Of a DNA stretch of 23,977 nt, positions 1 to 8,930 are shown piece after piece (position 1 is the stretch's first letter; the number at the start of each line of letters is the position of its first letter). This stretch comes from DATDFB01 sp036522835 (lineage in GTDB: Bacteria > Acidobacteriota > Thermoanaerobaculia > Gp7-AA8), in contig DATDFB010000153.1 of NCBI GenBank assembly GCA_036522835.1, positions 1 through 23,977 of the forward strand. Direction: 5' to 3'. The translations under genes and the position numbers were made by a program. The notes under the pieces were generated by a model. The model searched no databases. It was not told the origin of the DNA and saw only the letters and a list, made by a program, of their open reading frames with translations.

Positions 1-1230
1 GCGGCCGCTGCGCCCGGCGACGGCGTGAGCGCCGAGGCCGGCGAACACCGCCAGCATCGGCATGACCGGCACGCGGAAACGCGCTGACGATTCGGCGACC
101 GAGGTCGTGGCCAGCGCGTAGACGACGAAGATCAGCAGCACGAGCGCGGCGCGGCGGTTCGTGCGCCACGCTACGGCCGCACCGATAGCCGCGAGCAGCG
201 CGAAGGCGCCGTTGTAGATCGCGACAGCCGCACGGGCGGCGCCGAGCGGCACGTGCAGACGGTCGTACACGATCTGCGCGCCGCCGCCGAGGAGCATGCG
301 CCCGATGCCGACGGCGTGAATCTTCGCGTAGGCCAGCGGATGCGCGAGAAGCTCGCGGCGGGCGATGGCCCGCCACCGCGCCGGGTGAAAACGGTCGATG
401 GCGCGGTTGATGTGATTCGAGTACGTCGCCGGCGGCGGATCGCCGGCGCGGCGGGCGAGCTCGAGACGCCAGCACTGGATGTCGTTCCCGCACGGAGGCT
501 CGTTCGCCACCGACAGCGCCGCCGCGGCACGGTCGAATAGGATGCTCCACGACGTGATCGTGCTGACGGTCAGCTCGCCTCCGATGCGCTCGTTTCGCAG
601 CGCCCAGACGAAGGGAACGACGGCGAAAGCGACGATGACGGAGAGCGCCGCCACGGCGCGGCGGCGCTCGGCATCGAGCGTGGCGAAGAGGGCCATCGGC
701 ACGAACAGATAAAGCCCGATCGGCCGGATCAACACCGCGCCGCCGGCCACCAGCGCCGCCGCCGCATAGCGCCGGCGCAGCAACAGCGCAGCCGCGGCAA
801 ACATCGCGGCGGTGAACGCCGTCTCCGTCAGGATTTGATTGGCGTGATGGAGCGAGGCCAGATCGATGCTGAAGAGAAGCGCCGCGATCATCGCCGCCGC
901 CGCGTCGCCGAATGCGATCAGCGCGAGCCAGAACACGCCCACGGCCAGCGCCGCGTTGACGAGATGCTGCGCCGCCGCCGCCCACAACAGGCCGTGCGGC
1001 AGATTGACGAACGGCGCCAAGAGCAGCGGATAGAGCGGCGTGCGGCGCGTCTCCGGGAGGCCGTAAGCGTTGCGGAATCCATGGCCGTCCGCGAGCTGCT
1101 TCGCCGGAGCGACGTAGGTCGGCGAGTCGTCGGCGGTGAGGTCGTGGCGCTGCCAGGCCAGATACCCGAAGTTCGTCACCACCGCGACGGCGAAGACGAT
1201 CGCGGCGAGACGGCCGCTGCGCGCATCCAT
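1..1230 (-). CDS. GT-C type membrane glycosyltransferase (ArnT/PMT-like), C-terminus cut by window edge
   Basis: I translated this frame by hand: it is open from an ATG at 1230 to base 1, giving 410 residues without a stop. The protein is strongly hydrophobic with repeated membrane segments. Residues 8-25 form the first transmembrane helix, followed by an acidic loop with D34-D35 (motif ADDSPTYVAPAKQL). That fits the first periplasmic loop of GT-C enzymes, where the catalytic acidic residues sit. The motif RTPLYPLLLAPF follows, matching the R-x-P-x-YP signature common in this superfamily. Such enzymes transfer a sugar from a polyprenyl-phosphate donor on the outer face of the inner membrane. 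The acceptor cannot be told. The start lies 25 bases past the hairpin that ends the upstream gene. I see no clear Shine-Dalgarno, so the exact start is uncertain. Confidence 0.8.
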   Translation of the reverse strand, partial: MDARSGRLAAIVFAVAVVTNFGYLAWQRHDLTADDSPTYVAPAKQLADGHGFRNAYGLPETRRTPLYPLLLAPFVNLPHGLLWAAAAQHLVNAALAVGVFWLALIAFGDAAAAMIAALLFSIDLASLHHANQILTETAFTAAMFAAAALLLRRRYAAAALVAGGAVLIRPIGLYLFVPMALFATLDAERRRAVAALSVIVAFAVVPFVWALRNERIGGELTVSTITSWSILFDRAAAALSVANEPPCGNDIQCWRLELARRAGDPPPATYSNHINRAIDRFHPARWRAIARRELLAHPLAYAKIHAVGIGRMLLGGGAQIVYDRLHVPLGAARAAVAIYNGAFALLAAIGAAVAWRTNRRAALVLLIFVVYALATTSVAESSARFRVPVMPMLAVFAGLGAHAVAGRSGR

Positions 1231-1254
1231 CGCCGCGTACGTTACCCGAAGAGT

Positions 1255-1287
1255 GTTGCGGGGCGGGAACCACTCCCGCCCCGCAAC
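1255..1287 (-). terminator. Hairpin terminator behind the giant repeat protein
   Basis: A perfect 14-bp inverted repeat pairs 1255-1268 with 1274-1287 around a 5-base loop. It starts 4 bases beyond the stop codon at 1292-1294. The stem is almost all G/C. No T-run follows on the minus strand, so it is either a stem-only terminator or an mRNA-stabilising 3' hairpin. It separates the giant gene from the glycosyltransferase gene downstream. Confidence 0.6.
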
Positions 1288-1291
1288 GGAA

Positions 1292-4200
1292 TCACTGCGA
1301 CTTTCCGAGATGGTCGTACCAGACGTGGCCGTTCACGTTCGACACGTTGAACGTGTCGAGCGTTTGGTTCTCGATGCCGATCGCTGACGCCGGCACCTCG
1401 AAGCGCTGCCACGTGCCGTTCGCGGCCGGCAACGCGCCAAGGCTGACGGCGTTCGCCGGCTCGTCGCCGTTCGGCGTGCCCCAATACGCGAAGACGATGC
1501 CGCCGTCCGACCAGGCAGAGAAGGCGATTTGCGCCGGCTGCGGCGCGCACGAGTCGAACAGCGCGTAGAAGATCACTTTGTCGCCGCTGACGATCGGCTG
1601 CATGATTTGTCCAAGGCCGAACCAGTGCCGGCCGTTGTACTGGTACGGCAGGCTGATCGAACGCGTGCCGCTCGCCGACTGCGACGAGTCCCACGGGATG
1701 GTTGGGTTGTCATTGTCGTCGTCGGCCCAGACCACGTCGCCCGCCGGCATCGACGGCTGCGCGGCGCGCGTCGGAACGCATCCGCCGGTGTGACCGACGT
1801 GGTCGTACCAAACGTGGCCGTTGACGTTCGCGAGCGTCAGGTTATCGAGGCGGTGTCCTTCGATCTGCCAGACCGAGAACGGCAGCTCGAAGCGGTACCA
1901 GGCGCCCGGCGTGGCGGGGATGGGACCCATGTTGACCGCGTCCGCCGTCTCGTCGCCGTTGGGCGTACCCCAGTAGGCGAAGGCGACGCGGCCGTCGACC
2001 CAGCCCGAGGCGCTGATCTGCGTCGGAATCGGCGCGCAAGGGTCGACGAGGACGTAGAAGACGAGGGAGTCGTTGAGGTTGACCTGCTGCAGGAACTGGC
2101 CGAGGCCGAACGCGTGCCGCCCTTCGTATTCGTACGGGCGGCTCATCGACTTCGCGCCGCTCGCCGACTGTGAGGGATCGAACCACTGCGCCGGATTTGC
2201 CGGCGCGTCGTCGTCAGCCCAAACGAGGTCGGTCGTCGGGATGGAAGGCTGCGCGGCGCGCGGCGAAGCGCATCCGCCGGTGTGACCGATGTGGTCGTAC
2301 CAGACGTGTCCGCCGACGTTCGACAACGTGAGGTTGTCGAGCACGTGTCCTTCGATGCGCCAGACCGAGAACGGGAGCTCGAGGCGGTACCAGACGCCGG
2401 GCGTGGCGGGGATCGGTCCCATGTTGACCGCGTCCGCCGTCTCGTCACCGTTGGGCGTGCCCCAGTAGGCGAAGGCGACGCGGCCGTCGACCCAGCCCGA
2501 GGCGCTGATCTGCGTCGGCATCGGCGCGCACGGATCGATGAGGATGTAGGCGACGAGCGAGTCGTCGATGTTGACCTGCTGCAGGAACTGGCCGAGGCCG
2601 AACGCGTGCCGCCCTTCGTATTCGTACGGACGGCTCATCGACTTCGCGCCGCTCGCCGACTGTGAGGGATCGAACCACTGGGCCGGATTTGCAGGCGCGT
2701 CGTCGTCAGCCCAAACGAGGTCGGTCGTCGGGATGGACGGCTGCGCGGCGCGCGGCGGAACGCATCCGCCGGCTCGGCCGACGTGGTCGTACCAAACGTG
2801 TCCGCCGACGTTCGACAATGTGAGGTTGTCGAGCACGTGGCCCTCGATGCGCCAGACCGAGAACGGAAGCTCGAGGCGGTACCAGACGCCGGGCGTCGCC
2901 GGGATCGGACCCATGTTGATCGCCCCAGCGATCTCGTCGCCGTTCGCCGCGCCCCAGTATGCCTGGACCATGTGGCCGTCGGCCCAACCCGCCGCGCTGA
3001 TCTGCGACGGCATCGGCGCGCACGGATCGATGAGGATGTAGGCGACGAGCGAGTCGCCGATGTAGAGCTGCTGGAGGAACTGCCCGAGGCCGAATTGATG
3101 CCGCCCGGCGTACTCGTAGTACGGCGTGCCGATGGACTTCGTGCCGCTCGCCGCCTGCGAGGTGTCGAGCACGGTTCCGGGACTGGCCGGCACATCATCC
3201 TCGGCCCACACCACGTCGCCCGAGGGCATCGACGGCTGCGCCGCGTGCGGCAGGACGCAGCCGAGACCGTTGCGGCCGATACGATCGAGCCAGGCCCGGC
3301 CGCCGGTGTAGCCGACGGCGACGGTCCAAATGTTGCGCTCCTCATTCTGCCAAAGCGCGAACGGTACTTCGAGGCGCTGCCACGTCCCCGCGGCCGGGAG
3401 CGGTCCCATGTTGATCGCGCCGGCCATCTCATTGCCATTCGCCGTGCCCCAATAGGCCTGGAACCACGAGCCGGTGCTGTCGCGCACGACGGCGCTCACC
3501 TGCGTCGGCGGCGCGCACGGATCGAGCAGCGCGTAGAGGACGAGCGAGTCGCCGATGTACTCCGGCTGGTTCATGTCGATGTTGAACGTGTGCGATGCGC
3601 TGCCGTAGGTGAACGGCGCGCTGATCGAGCGCGTGCCGCTGGCATGCTCCGACGTGTCCCAAGTGACGTCGGCGGAGCCGGCCGGGACGCTGTCGTCGAC
3701 CCAGACGACGTCGCTCGCGCCGAACGCCGGCGCCGGCGGCGCCGGCGGGTTGCAGGCCGTGCCGCCTTTGCCGATGTGATCGAACCACGTGCGGCCGTCG
3801 TAGTAGACGAAGCGGACGTACGAGATGCTGCGCGCTTCGATGTGCAACGCCGCGGCGGAGACTTCGTAGCGCTGCCAACTGCCGGCGGCGCCGAGCGGGC
3901 CGACGGCGATGGCGCCGGACGGCTCGCTGTGCGGCGTGCCCCAATAGGCGTAGACCACTTCGCCGCGGTCGGTATTGAGCTGCAGGCGGATCTCCGACGG
4001 CGTCACGCCGCAGGAGTCAAAGAGCGCATAGAAGACGATCGTCTCGCCGAAGCTGACCGGGAAGTACTGCGATGACGGCGGCTGGAACGTGACGGTGTGC
4101 GTGCCGATCGCGTACGCATCGCTGAACGAGAGCGTACCGCTCGCCGCCTGCGTGCTGTCGTAATTCGCGCCGCTGATGCCGCCGCCGCTTGGCGGTCCGT

Positions 4201-6922
4201 CTTCGAACCACACCGTGTCACCGGACGGAATCGACGGCGCAGCCGCGCGCCCCATCGAGCACGCCACCTTGCCGACGTGGTCCCACCAGACCTGTCCGTC
4301 GACGTTGTCGAACTTCATGGTGTTGACCAGCTGCTGCTCGATGCCGAGCTGGCGCGCGGAGACTTCCAGGCGCGTCCAGACGCCGGGGGCCGGGAGCGAT
4401 CCCATGGAGAAGTACGTCGTCCCCTCGCCGAGGCCGTGAGGCGTGCCCCAGTAGGCGCCGGCGGTGGTGCCGGTCGTGGTCGACCATGTCAGGAGAATCT
4501 CCGTGGGCGGCGCGCACTCGTTGAGCAGCACGTAGGCGACCATCGTGTCGCCCGGGCCGACGGAGATGCGGTTACTGGAGTTGATCACCGCGATCTGATG
4601 ATCGCCGGAGCTGATCACCGGCGTCGTCATCGACTGCGCGCCGGAGGCTTTCTGCGAGGTGTCCCACACCACCGCCGCCGGCGGCACGCCGGGCGGGAGC
4701 GAGTCCTCGATCCAGAGCACGTCGCCGGAAGGAATGGACGGCGCGGGCGCGGTGGCGACGTAGCACGGCGTGCCGCTCTTGCCGATGTGATCGACCCACA
4801 CCTCGCCGCCGTAGGTCTCAAAGTAGAAGCCATCGACGTTGCGCTGCTCGATGGCCAGTTGCGAGGCCGGGATCTCCACGCGCTGCCAGGCATCCGCCGC
4901 CGGCATGGCCCCGAGGTTGACGAGCGTGGAACCTTCGCCCCAGCCGTGCGGCGTGCCCCAGTAGACGCCGCGCAGCTCGCCGTTGGTGGTGTGCCATTTC
5001 AAGGCGAGCTCGCTCGGCACCGCGCAGGAGTTGATCAACACGTAGGCGACGAGGTTCTCGCGGAAGGCGATGGACAGCGACGCCGGCACGGACGTGATCG
5101 AGCCGGTCTGGTCGACCGCGCCGTTGTACTGGATGTGGAACGACGCGCTGCCGCTCGCGTGCTGGGTCGCATCGAAGTGTCCCACAACGGTCGAGCCGGA
5201 CGGCGCGGCGTCATCGATCCAGACTGTGTCGCCCGCAGGAATCGACGGTGCGGGCGCCACTCCCGGCGCGCAGCCGACGCCGCCCTTGCCGATGCCGTCG
5301 AACCAGGCCCGGCCGTCCCACGTGTCGACGTAGAAGCTGGTGAGATAGCGGTCTTCCATGATGAGCTGCGAGGCCGGCACTTCCATGCGGATCCACGTTC
5401 CGGACGACGGCATCGCTCCGATGCGCGGGAAGTTCGTGTTCTCGCCGGAGATGCCGTGCGCCGTGCCCCAATACGCGCCGCGGATCTCCCCCCAGGTGTT
5501 CTTCCAGCGGATCAGCATCTCCGTGGGCGGGCTGCACATGTCGAGAAGGACGTAGAAGACGAGCTTCTCGCCGATGTAGACCGGCTGCACGGTGGTGGCG
5601 TCCACGATCGAGAACGAGTGCTGGCCCGCGGCGATCGGCCCGGTGCTCAGCGACTGCGTGCCGGAGACATGCTGGCTCGTATCCCAGATGATGCCGGAAC
5701 CGTTGGCGCCGCCGGGGAGAACGTCGTCGATCCAGAGCGTGTCGCTGCCGTTGACGCCGGGCGTGGCCTGCGGCTGCACGCACGTCTTGCCGACGCGGTC
5801 GACCCAGCTCTGGCCGTCGTAGGTCTGGACGTCGAAGCCGTCGACCGTGGCGCCGACGATGCCGAGCTGCGACGCCGGTACTTGCACGCGCAACCACTGT
5901 CCGCCCGCCGGAACGGCGCCGAGCGAGACCATCCCCGCTTCGCCGCCGATGAGCGATTGGCCGTAATAGGCCTTGACCCACGAGCCGCCGGTGGTGTGCC
6001 ACCCGAGGACGATCTCGCGCGGTGCGGCGCAGACGCTGACGAGGAGATACGAGACCATCGCCTCCGACGGGTTCACCGTCAGCGTAGCCGTGGCACCGGT
6101 GAAGAGAACTTCATGGAAGCCGGAGGCGTTGCCGGCCGTGGCCGACTGCGCGCCGCTCGCTTTCTGCGAAGTGTCCCAGGTCAATCCCGTAGCGGTCATT
6201 CCGGCCGGGAGTGTGTCGTCGATCCAATTGATGTCGGTGGCCGGGAACGATGAGGGCGGATTCACGGCCGGGGCGATGCACGGTGTGACCGTGAGCGTGG
6301 CCACGCGCGTGTTGCCGGCCAGCGTTGCCGTGAGGGTGACGTTGGTCGAGCTGGCGACAGCGCTCGTGGTGATGGTGAAGCTCGCGCTCGTGGCGCCGGC
6401 GGCGACCGTCACCGAGGCGGGTACGGTTGCCGCGCCGTTGTTGCTCGCCAGCGCAACGGATTGACCGCCGGCGGGGGCGGCGCCGTCGAGCGTGACAGTG
6501 CCGGTCGACGTGCCGAGGACCGCCATCACACTCGTCGGGCTCACGGAGAAGCCCGAGAGCGCCGGCGGGAGGACGCTGAAGCTGCCGGTCGCCGTCGCTT
6601 GATAGTTGCCGGTGATGGTGACGGACGTCGAGGCGGCGACGGGCGACGTCGTCACGCTGAACGTTGCGGACGTCGCGCCCTGCGGAATGAAGATGCTCGC
6701 CGGAACCGCGGCCACCGCGGCGTTCGACGATGACAGCGTCACCGTTGCGCCGTTATGCGGTGCCGCGCCCGTGAGCGTGGCCGTGCCGGTGGCGGCGGTA
6801 CCGCCCGTCACCGTACCGGGAGAGATGGTGATGGTGGAGAGCTTGACCGGAGCCGCATGCGCGGCAACGGAGAACAGCAAGAGGAGAAACGCGAAGACAC
6901 ACCACGAGCGACGGATGGACAT
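1292..6922 (-). CDS. Giant secreted protein: two Ig-like domains plus ten tandem ~165-residue modules
   Basis: The 1,876-residue product begins with a signal peptide (residues 1-23, ending AAHA). Two ~90-residue Ig-like domains follow at about 27-119 and 121-214; both have the pattern G-T-V/A-T-L..AAP..G..V.L.S and are frequent in secreted bacterial proteins. Ten modules of 162-170 residues fill the rest. Each opens with a Cys, then SGDxVWxDD, A-S-G-x-x-S, L-V-x-Y-x-L-x-D-x-C, x-A-Y-W-G-T, MGxxPAxGxWxRLEVP, and ends W-x-D-H-x-G. I recognise this module from other secreted bacterial proteins (beside RHS and planctomycete cytochrome-type proteins), where it looks like a beta-sandwich. Its ligand is unknown to me. 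There is no visible LPXTG, PEP-CTERM or type IX sorting tail; the protein simply ends GKSQ. Start ATG 6922 has GGAGG at 6928-6932. An adhesin or matrix protein tied to the polysaccharide is an inference. Confidence 0.85.
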   Translation of the reverse strand: MSIRRSWCVFAFLLLLFSVAAHAAPVKLSTITISPGTVTGGTAATGTATLTGAAPHNGATVTLSSSNAAVAAVPASIFIPQGATSATFSVTTSPVAASTSVTITGNYQATATGSFSVLPPALSGFSVSPTSVMAVLGTSTGTVTLDGAAPAGGQSVALASNNGAATVPASVTVAAGATSASFTITTSAVASSTNVTLTATLAGNTRVATLTVTPCIAPAVNPPSSFPATDINWIDDTLPAGMTATGLTWDTSQKASGAQSATAGNASGFHEVLFTGATATLTVNPSEAMVSYLLVSVCAAPREIVLGWHTTGGSWVKAYYGQSLIGGEAGMVSLGAVPAGGQWLRVQVPASQLGIVGATVDGFDVQTYDGQSWVDRVGKTCVQPQATPGVNGSDTLWIDDVLPGGANGSGIIWDTSQHVSGTQSLSTGPIAAGQHSFSIVDATTVQPVYIGEKLVFYVLLDMCSPPTEMLIRWKNTWGEIRGAYWGTAHGISGENTNFPRIGAMPSSGTWIRMEVPASQLIMEDRYLTSFYVDTWDGRAWFDGIGKGGVGCAPGVAPAPSIPAGDTVWIDDAAPSGSTVVGHFDATQHASGSASFHIQYNGAVDQTGSITSVPASLSIAFRENLVAYVLINSCAVPSELALKWHTTNGELRGVYWGTPHGWGEGSTLVNLGAMPAADAWQRVEIPASQLAIEQRNVDGFYFETYGGEVWVDHIGKSGTPCYVATAPAPSIPSGDVLWIEDSLPPGVPPAAVVWDTSQKASGAQSMTTPVISSGDHQIAVINSSNRISVGPGDTMVAYVLLNECAPPTEILLTWSTTTGTTAGAYWGTPHGLGEGTTYFSMGSLPAPGVWTRLEVSARQLGIEQQLVNTMKFDNVDGQVWWDHVGKVACSMGRAAAPSIPSGDTVWFEDGPPSGGGISGANYDSTQAASGTLSFSDAYAIGTHTVTFQPPSSQYFPVSFGETIVFYALFDSCGVTPSEIRLQLNTDRGEVVYAYWGTPHSEPSGAIAVGPLGAAGSWQRYEVSAAALHIEARSISYVRFVYYDGRTWFDHIGKGGTACNPPAPPAPAFGASDVVWVDDSVPAGSADVTWDTSEHASGTRSISAPFTYGSASHTFNIDMNQPEYIGDSLVLYALLDPCAPPTQVSAVVRDSTGSWFQAYWGTANGNEMAGAINMGPLPAAGTWQRLEVPFALWQNEERNIWTVAVGYTGGRAWLDRIGRNGLGCVLPHAAQPSMPSGDVVWAEDDVPASPGTVLDTSQAASGTKSIGTPYYEYAGRHQFGLGQFLQQLYIGDSLVAYILIDPCAPMPSQISAAGWADGHMVQAYWGAANGDEIAGAINMGPIPATPGVWYRLELPFSVWRIEGHVLDNLTLSNVGGHVWYDHVGRAGGCVPPRAAQPSIPTTDLVWADDDAPANPAQWFDPSQSASGAKSMSRPYEYEGRHAFGLGQFLQQVNIDDSLVAYILIDPCAPMPTQISASGWVDGRVAFAYWGTPNGDETADAVNMGPIPATPGVWYRLELPFSVWRIEGHVLDNLTLSNVGGHVWYDHIGHTGGCASPRAAQPSIPTTDLVWADDDAPANPAQWFDPSQSASGAKSMSRPYEYEGRHAFGLGQFLQQVNLNDSLVFYVLVDPCAPIPTQISASGWVDGRVAFAYWGTPNGDETADAVNMGPIPATPGAWYRFELPFSVWQIEGHRLDNLTLANVNGHVWYDHVGHTGGCVPTRAAQPSMPAGDVVWADDDNDNPTIPWDSSQSASGTRSISLPYQYNGRHWFGLGQIMQPIVSGDKVIFYALFDSCAPQPAQIAFSAWSDGGIVFAYWGTPNGDEPANAVSLGALPAANGTWQRFEVPASAIGIENQTLDTFNVSNVNGHVWYDHLGKSQ
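1295..6280 (-). repeat. Ten tandem ~0.5-kb modules inside the giant gene
   Basis: Taking the Cys that precedes each module as its boundary, modules 1-5 begin at residues 215, 381, 551, 720 and 888. Modules 6-10 begin at bases 3754, 3259, 2764, 2272 and 1780 (minus strand, descending). Spacing is 166-170 codons in the first half and 162-165 in the second. Every module has exactly one internal Cys in the L-x-D/N-x-C motif, so each carries two Cys, which fits one disulfide per module. Divergence is high among modules 1-6 and low among 7-9. Confidence 0.9.
1781..2764 (-). repeat. Near-identical 492-bp direct repeat pair (modules 8 and 9)
   Basis: Modules 8 (2273-2764) and 9 (1781-2272) have exactly the same 492-bp length. 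They differ by only about 15 residues in 164, with long identical DNA tracts, for example around 2085-2260 versus 2577-2752. This indicates recent duplication or ongoing gene conversion, and it is a place where short-read assemblies may collapse. Confidence 0.88.
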
Positions 6923-7093
6923 TCAATCCTCCAAAAGGGAGACGGAGAGCGTCAGTCTTCTGGTTCGAGCGGTTTGCTTGGACCTGAATGGCAGAGTAAC
7001 GCAGATGTGTCGTTCTGCCTATATATCGATGGTTATAGACAGATGCGCCGCGCGAGCAGGCGTGACGATGGTCACTCCATTACTCTTAATCCG
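6923..7093. other. Divergent intergenic region
   Basis: This 171-bp spacer separates the divergent giant secreted gene and the GT4 gene and must contain promoters for both. The only clear element is GGAGG at 6928-6932, serving the minus-strand ATG. The centre (7018-7040) is relatively AT-rich (TATATATCGATGG) and may hold a -10 element, but I find no well-spaced -35/-10 pair on either strand. Confidence 0.4.
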
Positions 7094-8197
7094 ATGCGCC
7101 TGCTGCACGTCGTCCCGACGTACCTTCCCGCCACGCGCTACGGCGGACCGATCTTCGCGGTCCACGGCCTCTGCCGCGCGCTCCAGCGGCGCGGGCACGA
7201 GGTGCACGTCTTCACCACGAACGTCGACGGCGGCGGCGTCTCGAACGTCCCGCTGCACTGCCCGGTGGAGATGGACGGCGTGCGCGTGCACTACTTCGCC
7301 TCGCAGCTCCGGCGGCTCTACTACGCGCGCGACATGCGGCGGCGGTTGCGGAGCTTCGTGCCCCTCTGCGACTTCGTGCACGTCCACTCCGTCTTCCTCT
7401 GGCCCACGACCGCGGCGGCGCGCGTGGCGGCGCGGGCGGGGGTGCCGTACGCGGTCAGTCCGCGCGGCATGCTCGTGCCGGAGCTGATCCGGCGGAAGAG
7501 CCGCTTCGCGAAGTCGCTGTGGCTCCAACTCGTGGAGCGGCAGACGCTGAGCGAGGCCGCGTTCATCCATTTCACCGCGCAACGCGAGCTCGACGACGCC
7601 GAGCGCCTGGCCCTCCCGCTGCCGCGAACCGCGATCGTGCCGAACGGCATCGACCTCCCGCCGCTCGCCGATGCGACGCGCGACGAGCGATTGATCGTGT
7701 TTCTCGGCCGGATCAACTGGAAGAAAGGACTCGATCGTTTGATCGAGGCGATGCGCGGCGTCGACGCACGCCTCGTCATCGCCGGCAACGATGAGGAAAA
7801 CTACGCGGCGTCGTTGCCGCGCGCGGAGAACGTCGACTTCATCGGCCCCGTCTCCGGCGACACGAAGGAGGCACTGCTGCGAAGTGCGGCGATGCTCGTG
7901 CTCCCGTCGCTCTCCGAGAACTTCGGCAACGTCGTGCTCGAGGCGATGGCGCAGGAGACGCCGGTCGTGGTCACGCCGGAGGTTGGGTTGGCGCACGACG
8001 TCGAGGCCGCGGGCGCGGGCGTGGTGACGACGGCGGAGGCGCTCGCGCCAACGCTCGAGGCACTGCTGGCAAACCGTGGGCAACGCGAGGAGATGGGCCG
8101 CCGCGGCCGCGCGCTCGTCGAAACGCGCTTCAGTTGGGACCGCGTCGCCGCGGAGATGGAGGAGCATTACGCGTGCTCGAGCAGATCACCCCGCTGA
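7094..8197 (+). CDS. Glycosyltransferase family 4 (GT-B fold)
   Basis: The 367-residue product is a full-length retaining GT-B enzyme. The N-terminal acceptor domain starts MRLLHVVPTYLPATRYGG; the glycine pair after an early loop is typical of GT4. The donor half begins around residue 180 with PNGID (183-187), then FLGRINWKKG (203-212), and the signature E-x7-E motif at E275 and E283 (ENFGNVVLE). The enzyme would act at the cytoplasmic face of the inner membrane, transferring a sugar from a nucleotide donor to the lipid-linked oligosaccharide. Donor and linkage cannot be read from sequence. The frame stays open upstream to 6755, but that extension runs into the divergent gene and has no GT4 character, so the ATG at 7094 is chosen. 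Its end overlaps the next gene by 25 bp, implying co-translation. Confidence 0.9.
   Translation: MRLLHVVPTYLPATRYGGPIFAVHGLCRALQRRGHEVHVFTTNVDGGGVSNVPLHCPVEMDGVRVHYFASQLRRLYYARDMRRRLRSFVPLCDFVHVHSVFLWPTTAAARVAARAGVPYAVSPRGMLVPELIRRKSRFAKSLWLQLVERQTLSEAAFIHFTAQRELDDAERLALPLPRTAIVPNGIDLPPLADATRDERLIVFLGRINWKKGLDRLIEAMRGVDARLVIAGNDEENYAASLPRAENVDFIGPVSGDTKEALLRSAAMLVLPSLSENFGNVVLEAMAQETPVVVTPEVGLAHDVEAAGAGVVTTAEALAPTLEALLANRGQREEMGRRGRALVETRFSWDRVAAEMEEHYACSSRSPR
8158..8164 (+). promoter_or_regulatory. Strong Shine-Dalgarno fixing the GTG start at 8173
   Basis: GGAGGAG lies inside the end of the GT4 gene, 8 bases before the GTG at 8173. It supports that start over the in-frame ATG at 8134, whose extra 13 residues (rich in Arg and Gly) do not belong to the GT2 fold. 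Confidence 0.7.
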
Positions 8198-8925
8198 TCC
8201 TCACCCGCAACGAGGCGCCGAACATCGCCCGCACGCTCGGGCAGTTGCGCTGGGCGCGTGAAGTCGTCGTCGTCGACAGCCTCAGTGACGACGACACCGT
8301 CGCGATCGCGCGGACCTTTCGGAACGTGCGCGTGGTCGAGCGGCGGTTCGACACGCACGCCGCGCAGTGGCAGTTCGGCGTGGCGCAGGTGCGCACGCCG
8401 TGGGTGCTGACGCTCGACGCCGACTACCTCGTTCCCGAGGAAGCGGTGCAGGAGATCGCCGCGCTCGCGCCGCCGCCCGACATCGCCGCGTACGCCGCGC
8501 GCTTCCGCTATGCCATCGACGGCCGTCCGCTCCGCGCCGCGCTCTACACGCCGCGCCCGGTGCTGCTGCGCCTCGGCGCGTTCGAGATCTGGCAGGACGG
8601 CCACACGCAACGCATCCGCGTCCTCGGACGCACGGAGGCGCTGCGCGAGCCCTTCGTGCACGACGACCGCAAATCGTGGCGCCGCTTCGTCGAGCGCCAG
8701 CGCGCCTACGCGCGGCAGGAAGCGCAAAAGCTGCGGACCGCCGATCCATCGACGCTCAACGCCGCCGCGCGCCTGCGCAAGCTTCGCAGCGTCGCCCCGT
8801 TCGCGGTGCTGTTTCACACGCTCTTCGCGCAGCGCCTGATTCTCGACGGCCGCGCCGGCCTCCGCTACGCCGCGGAGCGCTTCGTCGCCGAGTGGCTGAT
8901 CGCGCGCGAGCTATGGCGGCGTTAG
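8173..8925 (+). CDS. Glycosyltransferase family 2 (WaaE/KdtX-like)
   Basis: From the GTG start the product is 250 residues, a normal size for compact GT2 enzymes of the WaaE/KdtX type. The GT-A nucleotide-binding fold is clear: ITPLILTRNEAPNIARTL at the N-terminus, VVVVDSLSDDDT at 31-42, and the metal-binding DXD motif within LTLDADYLV (D82-A-D84). The C-terminal half has the segment FVHDDRKSWRRFVERQRAYA, resembling the conserved region of WaaE-like proteins. It would be an inverting transferase at the cytoplasmic membrane face adding one sugar to the growing repeat unit. The stop at 8923-8925 is only 5 bases from the stop of the convergent minus-strand gene, so no room for a separate terminator exists there. 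Confidence 0.88.
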   Translation: MLEQITPLILTRNEAPNIARTLGQLRWAREVVVVDSLSDDDTVAIARTFRNVRVVERRFDTHAAQWQFGVAQVRTPWVLTLDADYLVPEEAVQEIAALAPPPDIAAYAARFRYAIDGRPLRAALYTPRPVLLRLGAFEIWQDGHTQRIRVLGRTEALREPFVHDDRKSWRRFVERQRAYARQEAQKLRTADPSTLNAAARLRKLRSVAPFAVLFHTLFAQRLILDGRAGLRYAAERFVAEWLIARELWRR

Positions 8926-8930
8926 GACGA

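Noticed and set aside
171..530. Short minus-strand frame of 119 codons near the left edge
   Set aside because: It is out of frame with the GT-C glycosyltransferase, whose frame is open over the whole 1-1230 and shows real membrane segments and motifs.
1781..3259. Regular ~0.5-kb repeats considered as a CRISPR array or mobile element copies
   Set aside because: The repeats are in-frame protein modules within one continuous gene, far too long for CRISPR and without transposase or terminal inverted repeats.
4097..6253. A 718-codon open frame on the plus strand, antisense to the giant repeat gene
   Set aside because: Its translation is Arg/Ala/Gly-rich without domains. High G+C plus the periodic repeat on the other strand explains the absence of stops.
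6974..7002. TTGCTT - 17 bp - TAACGC as a promoter for the GT4 gene
   Set aside because: Spacing is ideal but only 3 and 2 of 6 positions match consensus, so it is not better than chance.
8134..8172. Upstream ATG for the GT2 gene
   Set aside because: It lacks a ribosome-binding site and adds 13 residues foreign to the fold. The GTG at 8173 has GGAGGAG at proper spacing.
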